Source: Akkermansia sp. (GTDB lineage Bacteria; Verrucomicrobiota; Verrucomicrobiia; Verrucomicrobiales; Akkermansiaceae). From it: a stretch of DNA of 64,000 nt. Of the stretch, positions 34,521-42,379 are shown piece after piece (positions within the stretch are counted from its first letter, which is position 1; each line of letters begins with the position of its first letter). A program made the translations under genes and the position numbers. The notes beneath the pieces are model-generated. The model was not told where the DNA came from. It did not search any database and was given only the letters and a program-made list of their open reading frames with translations. Location: the NCBI GenBank assembly GCA_022787425.1, contig JALFWB010000037.1, positions 1 through 64,000 on the forward strand, read 5' to 3'.

Positions 34521-36875
34521 CTACCGGCAATACTTCCGGCGATACTCCCGGAGGTCTCGAACTACTTGATCAAGGTTCACTGTCTCCCACGCTTTACCGA
34601 CTATATTGTGGCACAGAACTTCGGATTTGCCATCGTCAGTCTGACGGGAATGCCACCATGTGTTGCGGTCATCGTTGATAGCGTTTGCTTCGGGATGGCG
34701 CCGCACTCCCCACTCTACCTCGACCGGCCCGCAGCAGATGCAAAGAAGGGCCTTCTCCCGGCCGATTTTCACCTCCTCGCCGACCGCAATCCATGAGTGC
34801 CCCCAAGGTTGATCACACAGCTGTTGGGTACCATCCGGGACATAAACCCAATATTTCGGTTCGCACTCAAATTTTTGACAGAAATCCTCGATGATCTTCG
34901 GACGCCAATCCACGTCGGCGAAGTCCAACCAATCATTCCAGCAGAGTCCTTGATAGCAAGAGGTGTACAGAGTCTTCAGGCGTGCGGCAATACGTCTTCC
35001 CAAGGCAAAGGCCAACTCTTTTTTCTCTTCGAGGGAGGAAATATCAAGGTTCCCGTCATTGAATCGCTTCTCGTCTTTTTCATTGCCATCCTTCATCCCG
35101 GAAACAAACAACAATTCATCATCCTCCCGCCCCTTCATGTAAGAACCGTTGATAAAGGGAGGCGCATCCTGCTTGGAGCGGTTGAAGCTGAAGGGAAGCG
35201 GCGCGATATTGCCGATCGAGAACGTCAGCTCCCACAAGGTATAGGTATACGTCTTCTTTTTCCTCCCCCTGCCCGAGGTGATCCAGCAGGAGGGGTAGAT
35301 GTGATCGTAATCCCAGGGGCGGTTATCCTCCAGCCATGCAACGGCAGCAGAATCATAGTCGGCGAAATATTTATGCATGTATTCTCGGCAGCAATACAGC
35401 AAAAACAGGCGGGATTCTGTCTTGTTCCAGGACCAAAGGCGATTGATGGCGTTCACATACAGGGGATTATTCCACGCTGTATGCAATCCCGGCTCATTCT
35501 CGGCTGCCAGCTCCTTCTCTATACTTTCATACAAGCTCGGCGGGGGAGGCAGAAGGAAATGGCCATCGAGCGACTCCTGATGCAGCCACTTCTTCAGCCC
35601 TTTTTCCTCATCTGTTAAATCCAAATTCGCAAAGTTCAGTGATTGCCCGTACAATCCCAGCACAAGAAGGAGGGATATTTTTTTCCGATTCGGAAGGGTC
35701 ATCGAACGATATTCCAGCCAAAGGAGGAGAAGATAGATGTCCGGCCGGCTGCGGGCAATGCTTGCCAAGACAAAGCGCGGCATCCCATCTTGGTTTGAGT
35801 CGCTGTAGAGTAGCTGCTTATCGAACTTCTCCAGAAGGCTCTTCAGATCCTCGATGAATGCAGAGAATCTCTCTCTTTCAGCCGCCAGCTGATAAACGTC
35901 TTTTTGAGTAACATTCGCCTTCCATTTCCCATCACGTTTCACAAAATATAACCTGAGCGCAATATCTGCCAAACGAGCAGGGTTCATCCTATCGACGGCC
36001 AGAGAATCAATCTCGCTCACCTCCGGCAAAATGGATTTGAGGATGGAATAGCGCACATCCTCCTGCGAGGGCTCCGTGCCGCCTTTGTTCAAGCGGGCAA
36101 AGTAAGTAGCAACATCGGACCCTGCTCCGGAGGTGCCCTGTACCCTATCGAATTTCACCGGCGATACCACCGCAATAACCCGATATGTTTCTACCAAGGC
36201 CAGAGCACGGCGCAATTCCTCCACCGCCTCATCTGTAACAAGATCTGCCATTCCCTCGGCATATTTCTTGCCCTTGATCAGCTTCATCAACGACTCACGG
36301 CTTACGGATGAACCGATCCTCCGCAACTCTCGGAACGGGATGGGGCAACGGGCCTCAAAAGGGTACATCCTTGCGGGGCTCGGCTTTTGGCAGGTGATTT
36401 CTTCCTCAATATCCGCACGCCGCAACGCATGACAGCGCTCTGCTGTACTCAACCGGCTGTCCGTCGGATTACCGAGATGATATCCCCACGGCTGCCCCTT
36501 GGTCGTGACATAGAAGAAGAACTTGCGGTCCGGGCATCTCTCCTTCACCTTCTCGCTCGGTGCAAGATCCAGCCAAAGAATGGTATCAGATTCCTCAATC
36601 CCGGGACACCCGAGCCGCAGGGCATTGTACCGCTGCTGACCGTCAAAAATGCCATATGTTGCACCATTTCCCTCATACGGCATCAAGGTAATGCAACCGA
36701 TGGGAATTCCCCGCATCACGGAGTCCCACAGCAGCTCAACCTGCGCGGGGCTCCAAACAAGCCCCCGCTGGAACACGGGGATATCCAAGCTCTTCCTACC
36801 CTCCCCCGGGCACTCAATACTCTTGTTAGCCAGGGCATCGATGGACACCAGCATTGTTTTGTAAACCTCTTCCAT
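34521..36875 (-). CDS. DUF262-HNH fusion protein, GmrSD-type putative restriction enzyme
   Basis: A 784-residue protein. The N-terminal DUF262 domain shows FQRGLVW at residues 35-41 and the hallmark DGQQR at 78-82 in GIFDGQQRYNALRLG, a ParB/Srx-fold nucleotide-binding motif. The C-terminal half has a DUF1524/HNH-like motif: DYDHIYPSCW (Asp524-His525), then GNIAPL and NRSKQD (Asn556, Asn565). The DUF262 plus HNH pairing is that of GmrSD type IV restriction enzymes, which cut modified phage DNA with NTP. The 2TM gene lies 4 bases upstream. AT content is higher than that of the housekeeping neighbours. A defence role is inference from family. Confidence 0.8.
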   Translation of the reverse strand: MEEVYKTMLVSIDALANKSIECPGEGRKSLDIPVFQRGLVWSPAQVELLWDSVMRGIPIGCITLMPYEGNGATYGIFDGQQRYNALRLGCPGIEESDTILWLDLAPSEKVKERCPDRKFFFYVTTKGQPWGYHLGNPTDSRLSTAERCHALRRADIEEEITCQKPSPARMYPFEARCPIPFRELRRIGSSVSRESLMKLIKGKKYAEGMADLVTDEAVEELRRALALVETYRVIAVVSPVKFDRVQGTSGAGSDVATYFARLNKGGTEPSQEDVRYSILKSILPEVSEIDSLAVDRMNPARLADIALRLYFVKRDGKWKANVTQKDVYQLAAERERFSAFIEDLKSLLEKFDKQLLYSDSNQDGMPRFVLASIARSRPDIYLLLLWLEYRSMTLPNRKKISLLLVLGLYGQSLNFANLDLTDEEKGLKKWLHQESLDGHFLLPPPPSLYESIEKELAAENEPGLHTAWNNPLYVNAINRLWSWNKTESRLFLLYCCREYMHKYFADYDSAAVAWLEDNRPWDYDHIYPSCWITSGRGRKKKTYTYTLWELTFSIGNIAPLPFSFNRSKQDAPPFINGSYMKGREDDELLFVSGMKDGNEKDEKRFNDGNLDISSLEEKKELAFALGRRIAARLKTLYTSCYQGLCWNDWLDFADVDWRPKIIEDFCQKFECEPKYWVYVPDGTQQLCDQPWGHSWIAVGEEVKIGREKALLCICCGPVEVEWGVRRHPEANAINDDRNTWWHSRQTDDGKSEVLCHNIVGKAWETVNLDQVVRDLREYRRKYCR

Positions 36876-36879
36876 AGCT

Positions 36880-38235
36880 CTAAATCAGGCTGTTTGATAT
36901 TTTCTTCAGGATTTCGACCATTCCCGAATCATTGGTAACATCATCCTTCAGAATAATGGATTCAGCATTAGCCCCCTCCATGCCCAGGGCCGCAAGCCAT
37001 TTTTGTTGCAACTCCTCAGATATACCCCGCAGGCGGAGACGAACGGTTTTATAATGCCCATCCGGGGCGTAGGTAAAATCACATACAACACTCTCGTATT
37101 TCCGGTGAATGAAAAGGATTCCCTCGTCTCCCCATGCTGACCACCCCCATTGTTTCGCTGCCGTAGCCTCCTGCAGGGAGTGAATCTTTCGCTCAATGGA
37201 TATAAATCGCTCCGTATAGGCAATGACACTGAGGAGCTCTTGTTGCAGATAGGACAGAAGCTCGCTTGTCTCCGCCTCGCTCCGTGTCTCGGAAATGATA
37301 AGCGGCTCGTACTTTTCACTAACCCGCCTCCACCAGCAATACTTGTTCAAGCGGCCGCCCAATGCCGTACGCATGGGCATATACAGGTTACGTCGTCGCC
37401 CTAACTCATCCGGCAGATCCACATGGCATTGGAAATAATAGAACGTCGGTGAGTCATATGTCAAACGAATGACCATCTTCTCCGATGTATTCCAATCAGG
37501 GTTCTTGGAAATAATCTGTACTGACCCGTCGTAAATAGAGATGGACCATGCATCCTGATTCACCTGATTGCGCAGAGAACGCACCAATGCATCGAGCAGG
37601 GGCGTATCAGCAGCCTCGCGGACAACGGTTCCGGCTGCTTCATCGGTCTCAACTTCCACCTGATTCGTAATTCGTGTCAGATTCTCCGTAATCGCCTTCA
37701 ACGCTGCGGGAGAGTGAACATTTCCGTACATCTCCGATCTGAACACCGTAACGATATTCATCACATGAAGTTCCAAACAAGAGGAAGCGTCCTTATCATT
37801 TTCGCCACCAGAAACTCCACCGCAACTCTCAACAATCAGTCCCAAACTGTCACTGATCTTTACCAAAGACTCCTCCGAGAGATGAATGGCAATGTTGGCG
37901 AAGTCAAATTTTAACCTGTTAGCCTCCTCAGCCGTTACCTTCCCATCCTGCAGGATATCGCATATTTCCTTCAGGAAGTCAAGACAGACAATCAGTTTCT
38001 GTTCATAAACTTTAGCCGTGCGCTCTTTTTCTGTCTCCGTACGCGTCTGCCATTTGAGCATCACACTGGTGATAACGGCAGCAAACACAAGGCCGAGAAG
38101 AGCTCCTGCCATCTGCATCCACAAATCAGCAAGGGTATATAGTTTATATATTACGGGTAGACTGACTGCAGCAATGATGAGGAAGACTACCATAACCGCA
38201 TATCTGTCCACGCGAATTGACATGATTTTTCTCAT
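36880..38235 (-). CDS. Two-TM protein with long cytosolic domain, partner of the DUF262 protein
   Basis: A 451-residue protein: two N-terminal membrane segments (VMVVFLIIAAVSLPVIY and MAGALLGLVFAAVITSVM), then a charged helical stretch (RTETEKERTAKVYEQKLIVCLDFLKEICDIL), then a mixed alpha/beta C-terminal domain that I do not recognise. The architecture (membrane anchor plus cytosolic coiled coil and effector-like domain) is common in phage-defence operons. It ends 4 bases before the DUF262 start, so the two are coupled. Starts at 38304 (extra hydrophobic N-terminus) and 38223 are possible; 38235 is chosen because the first TM then follows a short basic segment. Confidence 0.68.
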   Translation of the reverse strand: MRKIMSIRVDRYAVMVVFLIIAAVSLPVIYKLYTLADLWMQMAGALLGLVFAAVITSVMLKWQTRTETEKERTAKVYEQKLIVCLDFLKEICDILQDGKVTAEEANRLKFDFANIAIHLSEESLVKISDSLGLIVESCGGVSGGENDKDASSCLELHVMNIVTVFRSEMYGNVHSPAALKAITENLTRITNQVEVETDEAAGTVVREAADTPLLDALVRSLRNQVNQDAWSISIYDGSVQIISKNPDWNTSEKMVIRLTYDSPTFYYFQCHVDLPDELGRRRNLYMPMRTALGGRLNKYCWWRRVSEKYEPLIISETRSEAETSELLSYLQQELLSVIAYTERFISIERKIHSLQEATAAKQWGWSAWGDEGILFIHRKYESVVCDFTYAPDGHYKTVRLRLRGISEELQQKWLAALGMEGANAESIILKDDVTNDSGMVEILKKISNSLI

Positions 38236-38360
38236 ATTTTTAGATACAGTTTCTATCGTATTCCTTTTCAAACAGACAGCAGCAATGATGAGCACACCCA
38301 CCATTGCTGCGGATCTGTCCGGTCAGCAGACCGAGACTTTACTCATGGGGCGAAACAAGT

Positions 38361-38588
38361 TCAACGATGACGCAAGAGCCACGTACGGCCGTCGTTTCTG
38401 GAGAAATAGAGGCCCTTATCCGTCTGGGCGAGCAGTTCTCCGTGCCCCTCAATAAGCTCCTCGAAGCGCGCATTTAACGTTGTCCGCGTCATCCAGGTGC
38501 GACCTTCGTTATTGGAAAATTCCAACTTCCGATCATCCTTGGGAGAGATGCGGAGCCATTCCCTACCGATATCAATCATTGATGCCAT
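38361..38588 (-). CDS. Miniprotein with two Asp-box (BNR-like) motifs
   Basis: A 75-residue protein starting MASMIDIGREWLRI. It carries two Asp-box motifs of pattern S-x-N/D-x-G-x-T-W: FSNNEGRTW and YFSRNDGRTW, about 37 residues apart. Asp boxes normally occur as turns in six-bladed propellers of sialidases and sortilins; two alone cannot make a propeller, so this may assemble as an oligomer or be a remnant. It lies 125 bases upstream of the 2TM gene in the same direction. The frame stays open to 38750, but those residues are Cys/hydrophobic with no sense of a real protein. Dispersed repeat B lies 131 bases upstream. Confidence 0.55.
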   Translation of the reverse strand: MASMIDIGREWLRISPKDDRKLEFSNNEGRTWMTRTTLNARFEELIEGHGELLAQTDKGLYFSRNDGRTWLLRHR

Positions 38589-38719
38589 GATAGTATGTAT
38601 ATTGATGTTAAATTGCCATATCAGGAAGCACCATGCCCCTGACTCAGACAATCCAAGAGATACAAGCAGACAAATCCGGATACACGTAAACGCTATCCTC
38701 TTCACCTGTTTGCACTGAA

Positions 38720-38780
38720 CAGGATACAGCATTCTTAATGCACACCCCATGTAAGTTATTGATAATCAATGATTTACGAC
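38720..38780 (+). repeat. Dispersed 60-bp repeat, copy B
   Basis: Matches the reverse complement of 17362-17421 at 47 of 60 positions without gaps. It includes the palindrome ATTGAT-A-ATCAAT. It sits 131 bases upstream of the Asp-box miniprotein start and in the same relative sense as copy A to its gene. A shorter relative of its right half is at 55818-55840. I see no gene in 38589-39042. Confidence 0.7.
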
Positions 38781-39042
38781 GAATTCAGGGTACAGAGAGG
38801 TTGAAAGTGTCGGGTAGGATCACATTAAAAGAATGAGATTTTTTCAAGAAAATACAAGTTTTCTGCTTGACTCAGCATTAAGAATGCAATACTCATCCTC
38901 CTGACACCGGAGGGATGCAAGCGGACGGGGTCGGCAGAGTAACGCCTCTCCCTGCACCTGCTGATGTACGGTGTCCTGCGCCGCGCGGCAGGCCAGCTGC
39001 ATGGTGCCAGGTATACCACCGGCTTTCCGCTGAAGAATTGGC

Positions 39043-39071
39043 TTGACGGCGGGAGGCGGGTGTGGTAGAGT
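39043..39071 (+). promoter_or_regulatory. Predicted promoter giving a leaderless sulfatase transcript
   Basis: TTGACG (39043-39048), 17-base spacer, TAGAGT (39066-39071), then exactly 6 bases to the ATG at 39078. Transcription should begin at or next to the A of the start codon. Confidence 0.6.
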
Positions 39072-39077
39072 GGAAGC

Positions 39078-40568
39078 ATGAAGTCCTTTGCGTTTTGGGT
39101 AGCCTTGGTGATGGGCGGAATGGTTTGGGCAGCGGAGGAGAAGCCGCAAGCCATCGTGGTATTTTTGGCGGACGATTTGGGGTACAACGATACCTCTGCA
39201 TATGGGTGCGAGAAGGCGACCTGCCCGCACCTGAACAGGCTGGCCGAAGAGGGGCTGCGGTTCACGGATGCGCACAGCACGAACTCCGTGTGCACGCCCT
39301 CGCGATTCTCGCTGCTGACGGGCAAGTATGCGTGGCGACAGAAAAATACGGGGATTCTGCCCGGAGACGCCAAGCTGATTCTGCCAACCAAGGAGCAGGC
39401 GGCGACCCTCGGCAGCCTGATGCAGCAGGCTGGGTACCGCACGGCCGCCATCGGCAAGTGGCATTTAGGCTTGGGCAGCGGCAAGGAGCCGACGGACTGG
39501 AACAAACCGATTGCCCCCGGGCCGCGCGAGGTGGGCTTCGACTACTCCTTCATCATGGCCGCCACGGCGGACCGCGTGCCCTGCGTCTATGTGCAGAACG
39601 GCGAAGTGGTAGGTCTGGACCCGGCAGACCCCATCCGTGTGAGCTATCAGAAAGGCTTCCGCTTTACGGAGGAACAGACAGGTGCAGAGCACCCCGAGCT
39701 GCTGAAACCCTGGGGACGCCCCTCCAACAAACAGCACGCCGACACCATCATCGACGGCATCTCCCGCATCGGGCACATGACGGGAGGCAAGGCCGCCCTG
39801 TGGAAAGACCAAGACCTAGCCGATGACATCACCCGCGCCGCCGTCAACTTCATCCGCGAGAGCCGTGGGCAACGCATCTTCCTCTACTTCTGCACGAATG
39901 ATATCCACGTCCCCCGCGACCCGCATCAACGCTTCCGCGGCAAGAGCGGGCTCGGCATTCGCGGCGATGTTACCGTGCAGATGGACGACTCCCTGGGGCA
40001 AATCCGCCGGGCCTTGGCAGAAAACGGCTACGAAAACAGCCTGATTATCTTCACCAGTGACAACGGCCCCGTCATCTCCGACGGCTATGAGGACGGCGCA
40101 GCCGAAGCCTGCAAGGGCCACAACCCCGCAGCCCCCTACAGCGGCGGCAAATACGGCCTACTGGAAGGCGGCACCCGAGTACCGTTTATCGTCCACTGGC
40201 CCGGACACGTCAAAGCAGGCAGCACCTCCTCCGCCCTCATCTGCCAGATGGACCTGGGGCGCACCCTCGCGGAATTAGTCGGCGTGCCCGTACCCACCGG
40301 CTCCATGCAAGACAGCGAGGCCTTGTTGCCCGCCCTGCTCGGGCAGAGCCCCACCGGACGCAGCGAGCTGGTCGAGGCGGGTAACAGCGGCTCCGCTCGT
40401 GCCCTGCGCAGCGGCAACCTGAAACTCATCGCCACCCGCCGGCCGAAACTCTACGACCTTTCAAGCGATGTTGCTGAGCAACGCGACTTAGCCAAGGAAC
40501 GCCCGGAGCAGACCCGCGAGCTCCTCGACAGACTGAAAGCCATCGAGCAGGCCCCCGCGCATCCCTGA
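39078..40568 (+). CDS. Secreted arylsulfatase (type I, S1 family)
   Basis: A 496-residue sulfatase with a signal peptide (residues about 1-19, FWVALVMGGMVWAAEE). The formylglycine motif CTPSR starts at Cys72 (NSVCTPSRFSLLTG), and the metal ligands are in FLADDLGYND and FTSDNGPVIS. GKWHLG is also typical. It needs a maturase (anSME or FGE) not found here. Type I sulfatases of gut Verrucomicrobiota desulfate mucin or host glycosaminoglycans; the exact sugar cannot be told. It has its own promoter and a terminator, so it is monocistronic. Confidence 0.9.
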   Translation: MKSFAFWVALVMGGMVWAAEEKPQAIVVFLADDLGYNDTSAYGCEKATCPHLNRLAEEGLRFTDAHSTNSVCTPSRFSLLTGKYAWRQKNTGILPGDAKLILPTKEQAATLGSLMQQAGYRTAAIGKWHLGLGSGKEPTDWNKPIAPGPREVGFDYSFIMAATADRVPCVYVQNGEVVGLDPADPIRVSYQKGFRFTEEQTGAEHPELLKPWGRPSNKQHADTIIDGISRIGHMTGGKAALWKDQDLADDITRAAVNFIRESRGQRIFLYFCTNDIHVPRDPHQRFRGKSGLGIRGDVTVQMDDSLGQIRRALAENGYENSLIIFTSDNGPVISDGYEDGAAEACKGHNPAAPYSGGKYGLLEGGTRVPFIVHWPGHVKAGSTSSALICQMDLGRTLAELVGVPVPTGSMQDSEALLPALLGQSPTGRSELVEAGNSGSARALRSGNLKLIATRRPKLYDLSSDVAEQRDLAKERPEQTRELLDRLKAIEQAPAHP

Positions 40569-40580
40569 GCCCGCGACAAG

Positions 40581-40614
40581 TCCCGCCCCGAAGCACGCCA
40601 CGGGGCGGGATTTT
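40581..40614 (+). terminator. Rho-independent terminator of the sulfatase gene
   Basis: TCCCGCCCCG (40581-40590) pairs with CGGGGCGGGA (40601-40610), followed by TTTTG. Confidence 0.8.
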
Positions 40615-40636
40615 GTGTCAGCGGCACGGAAAAGGC

Positions 40637-40665
40637 TTGCGATACAAGCCCCGCGGGCGTATACT
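40637..40665 (+). promoter_or_regulatory. Predicted promoter of glnS-ribBA
   Basis: TTGCGA (40637-40642), 17-base spacer, TATACT (40660-40665), then 10 bases to the ATG at 40676. Predicted leader about 3 bases. Confidence 0.6.
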
Positions 40666-40675
40666 CGCGCGAACG

Positions 40676-42352
40676 ATGAGCAACGACGAAAAAAAAGACT
40701 TTATCCGCGAGATGGTCGCCGCGGACTTGGAGAACGGCTATTGCAAGGTACCGATTACGCGCTTCCCCCCGGAGCCTAACGGCTACCTGCACATCGGCCA
40801 CGCCAAAGCCATTTGCCTGGACTTTGGCTTGGCCAAGGAATATGCTCATCTGGGCGCCGTCTGCCACCTGCGCTTCGATGACACCAACCCGGACAAGGAG
40901 GACGTTGAGTTCGTGAACTCCATCCAGGAGGACATTCACTGGCTCGGCTTCGACTGGGGCGAGCACCTCTACTGGGCCTCCAATATCTTTGATTTCTACT
41001 ACGATTGCGCCGTTGCCCTCATCAAGAAAGGCTTGGCCTACGTTGATGAGCAGGACCGCGAGACCATGCGCCGCCAGAAAGGCGACTTGGTGACCCCCGG
41101 CGAGCACTCCCCCTACCGCGACCGCAGCGTAGAGGAGAACTTGGCGCAGTTCGAAGCCATGAAAGCAGGCAAATTCCCCGAAGGCGGTGCCGTATTGCGC
41201 GCCAAGATCGACATGGCCAGCAGCAACATGAACATGCGCGACCCCGTCATCTACCGCATTTCCTACGACCGCCATCACAACACGGGTGACAAATGGTGCA
41301 TCTACCCCATGTACGACTTTGCCCACCCGCTGGAGGATGCCTACGAGCACATCACCCACTCCCTCTGCACCTTGGAGTTCGAGAACCATCGTCCCCTCTA
41401 CGACTGGGTGGTGGAGAACTGCCCCGTGCCGGCCAAGCCCAAGCAGCGCGAGTTCTCCCGCCTCAATATCACCTACACCGTGATGAGCAAGCGCAAGCTG
41501 CGCCAGATGGTGGAGGAGGGCTTTGTGGCAGGCTGGGATGACCCCCGCATGCCCACGCTCTGCGGCATGCGCCGCCGCGGTTACCCCGCCCCCGCCATCG
41601 TCCGCTTCTGCGAGGGTGTCGGCATCACCAAGTTTAACGGCAACACCGATGTGGCTCGCTTGGAGAACGAAGTGCGCGCCGAGCTGAATGCTAACGCTGA
41701 GCGCCGCATGGCCGTGCTCAATCCACTCAAGCTCGTGCTCACCAACGTACCGGAGGACTTCTGCGAAGACGTGGAAGTGGTCATCAACCCGGAGAAACCC
41801 GAGCTGGGCAACCGCAGCGTGCGCCTCACGCGTGAGGTGTGGATCGAGCAGGAAGACTTCATGGTCAACCCGCCCAAGAAGTACAAACGCCTCACCCCCG
41901 GGGCCTGCGTGCGCCTGCGCGGGGCCTACTGCCTCATCTGCACCGGTTATACGGCAGACGAGGAGGGACACGTCACGGAAGTGCAGGCGGAAATCATCCC
42001 CGGCACCATTGGAAGCAACCCGCCGGAGGGCATCCGCTGCCGCGGGGCCATCCACTGGGTCTCTGCCCGCTACGGCGTGCAGGCCGAAGTACGCCTCTAC
42101 GACCGCCTGTTCAAAGATGAAGCACCGGACGCCAACCCCGAGGGCTTCCTGGCCTCGCTGAACGACGCCTCCCTCACCGTGCTGAAGAACGCCGTCGTTG
42201 AGCCCGCCTTGGCCGAGGCCGCCCCGGAGTTCCTCTGCCAGTTCGAGCGCTTGGGCTACTTCGTGGCCGACCGCTACGACCACAGCCCCGAGCACCCCGT
42301 CTTCAACCGCTCCGTCGGCCTGCGTGATTCCTGGGCCAAGCAAAATAAGTAA
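40676..42352 (+). CDS. glnS: Glutaminyl-tRNA synthetase GlnS
   Basis: A 558-residue class I synthetase. The HIGH motif is in PNGYLHIGHAKA and the KMSKS equivalent is VMSKRKL. The N-terminal RFPPEPNG, the FDDTNP block and the C-terminal anticodon-binding beta barrels match GlnRS rather than GluRS. It charges tRNA-Gln directly. The start at 40676 follows the promoter; a frame open from 40613 would read through the promoter. ribBA starts 27 bases after the stop. The genome also encodes GatC and GatA (13710-15423). Confidence 0.94.
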   Translation: MSNDEKKDFIREMVAADLENGYCKVPITRFPPEPNGYLHIGHAKAICLDFGLAKEYAHLGAVCHLRFDDTNPDKEDVEFVNSIQEDIHWLGFDWGEHLYWASNIFDFYYDCAVALIKKGLAYVDEQDRETMRRQKGDLVTPGEHSPYRDRSVEENLAQFEAMKAGKFPEGGAVLRAKIDMASSNMNMRDPVIYRISYDRHHNTGDKWCIYPMYDFAHPLEDAYEHITHSLCTLEFENHRPLYDWVVENCPVPAKPKQREFSRLNITYTVMSKRKLRQMVEEGFVAGWDDPRMPTLCGMRRRGYPAPAIVRFCEGVGITKFNGNTDVARLENEVRAELNANAERRMAVLNPLKLVLTNVPEDFCEDVEVVINPEKPELGNRSVRLTREVWIEQEDFMVNPPKKYKRLTPGACVRLRGAYCLICTGYTADEEGHVTEVQAEIIPGTIGSNPPEGIRCRGAIHWVSARYGVQAEVRLYDRLFKDEAPDANPEGFLASLNDASLTVLKNAVVEPALAEAAPEFLCQFERLGYFVADRYDHSPEHPVFNRSVGLRDSWAKQNK

Positions 42353-42379
42353 CCATACACCTGTCAGCTCTCTCCGATT

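Noticed and set aside
17362..38780. The inverted copies A and B as ends of a 21-kb transposon
   Set aside because: The interval holds housekeeping genes (aroC, tRNA-Asn, PBP, sufS) and no transposase; both copies have the same position relative to a downstream gene, which fits a regulatory or cassette-linked repeat better.
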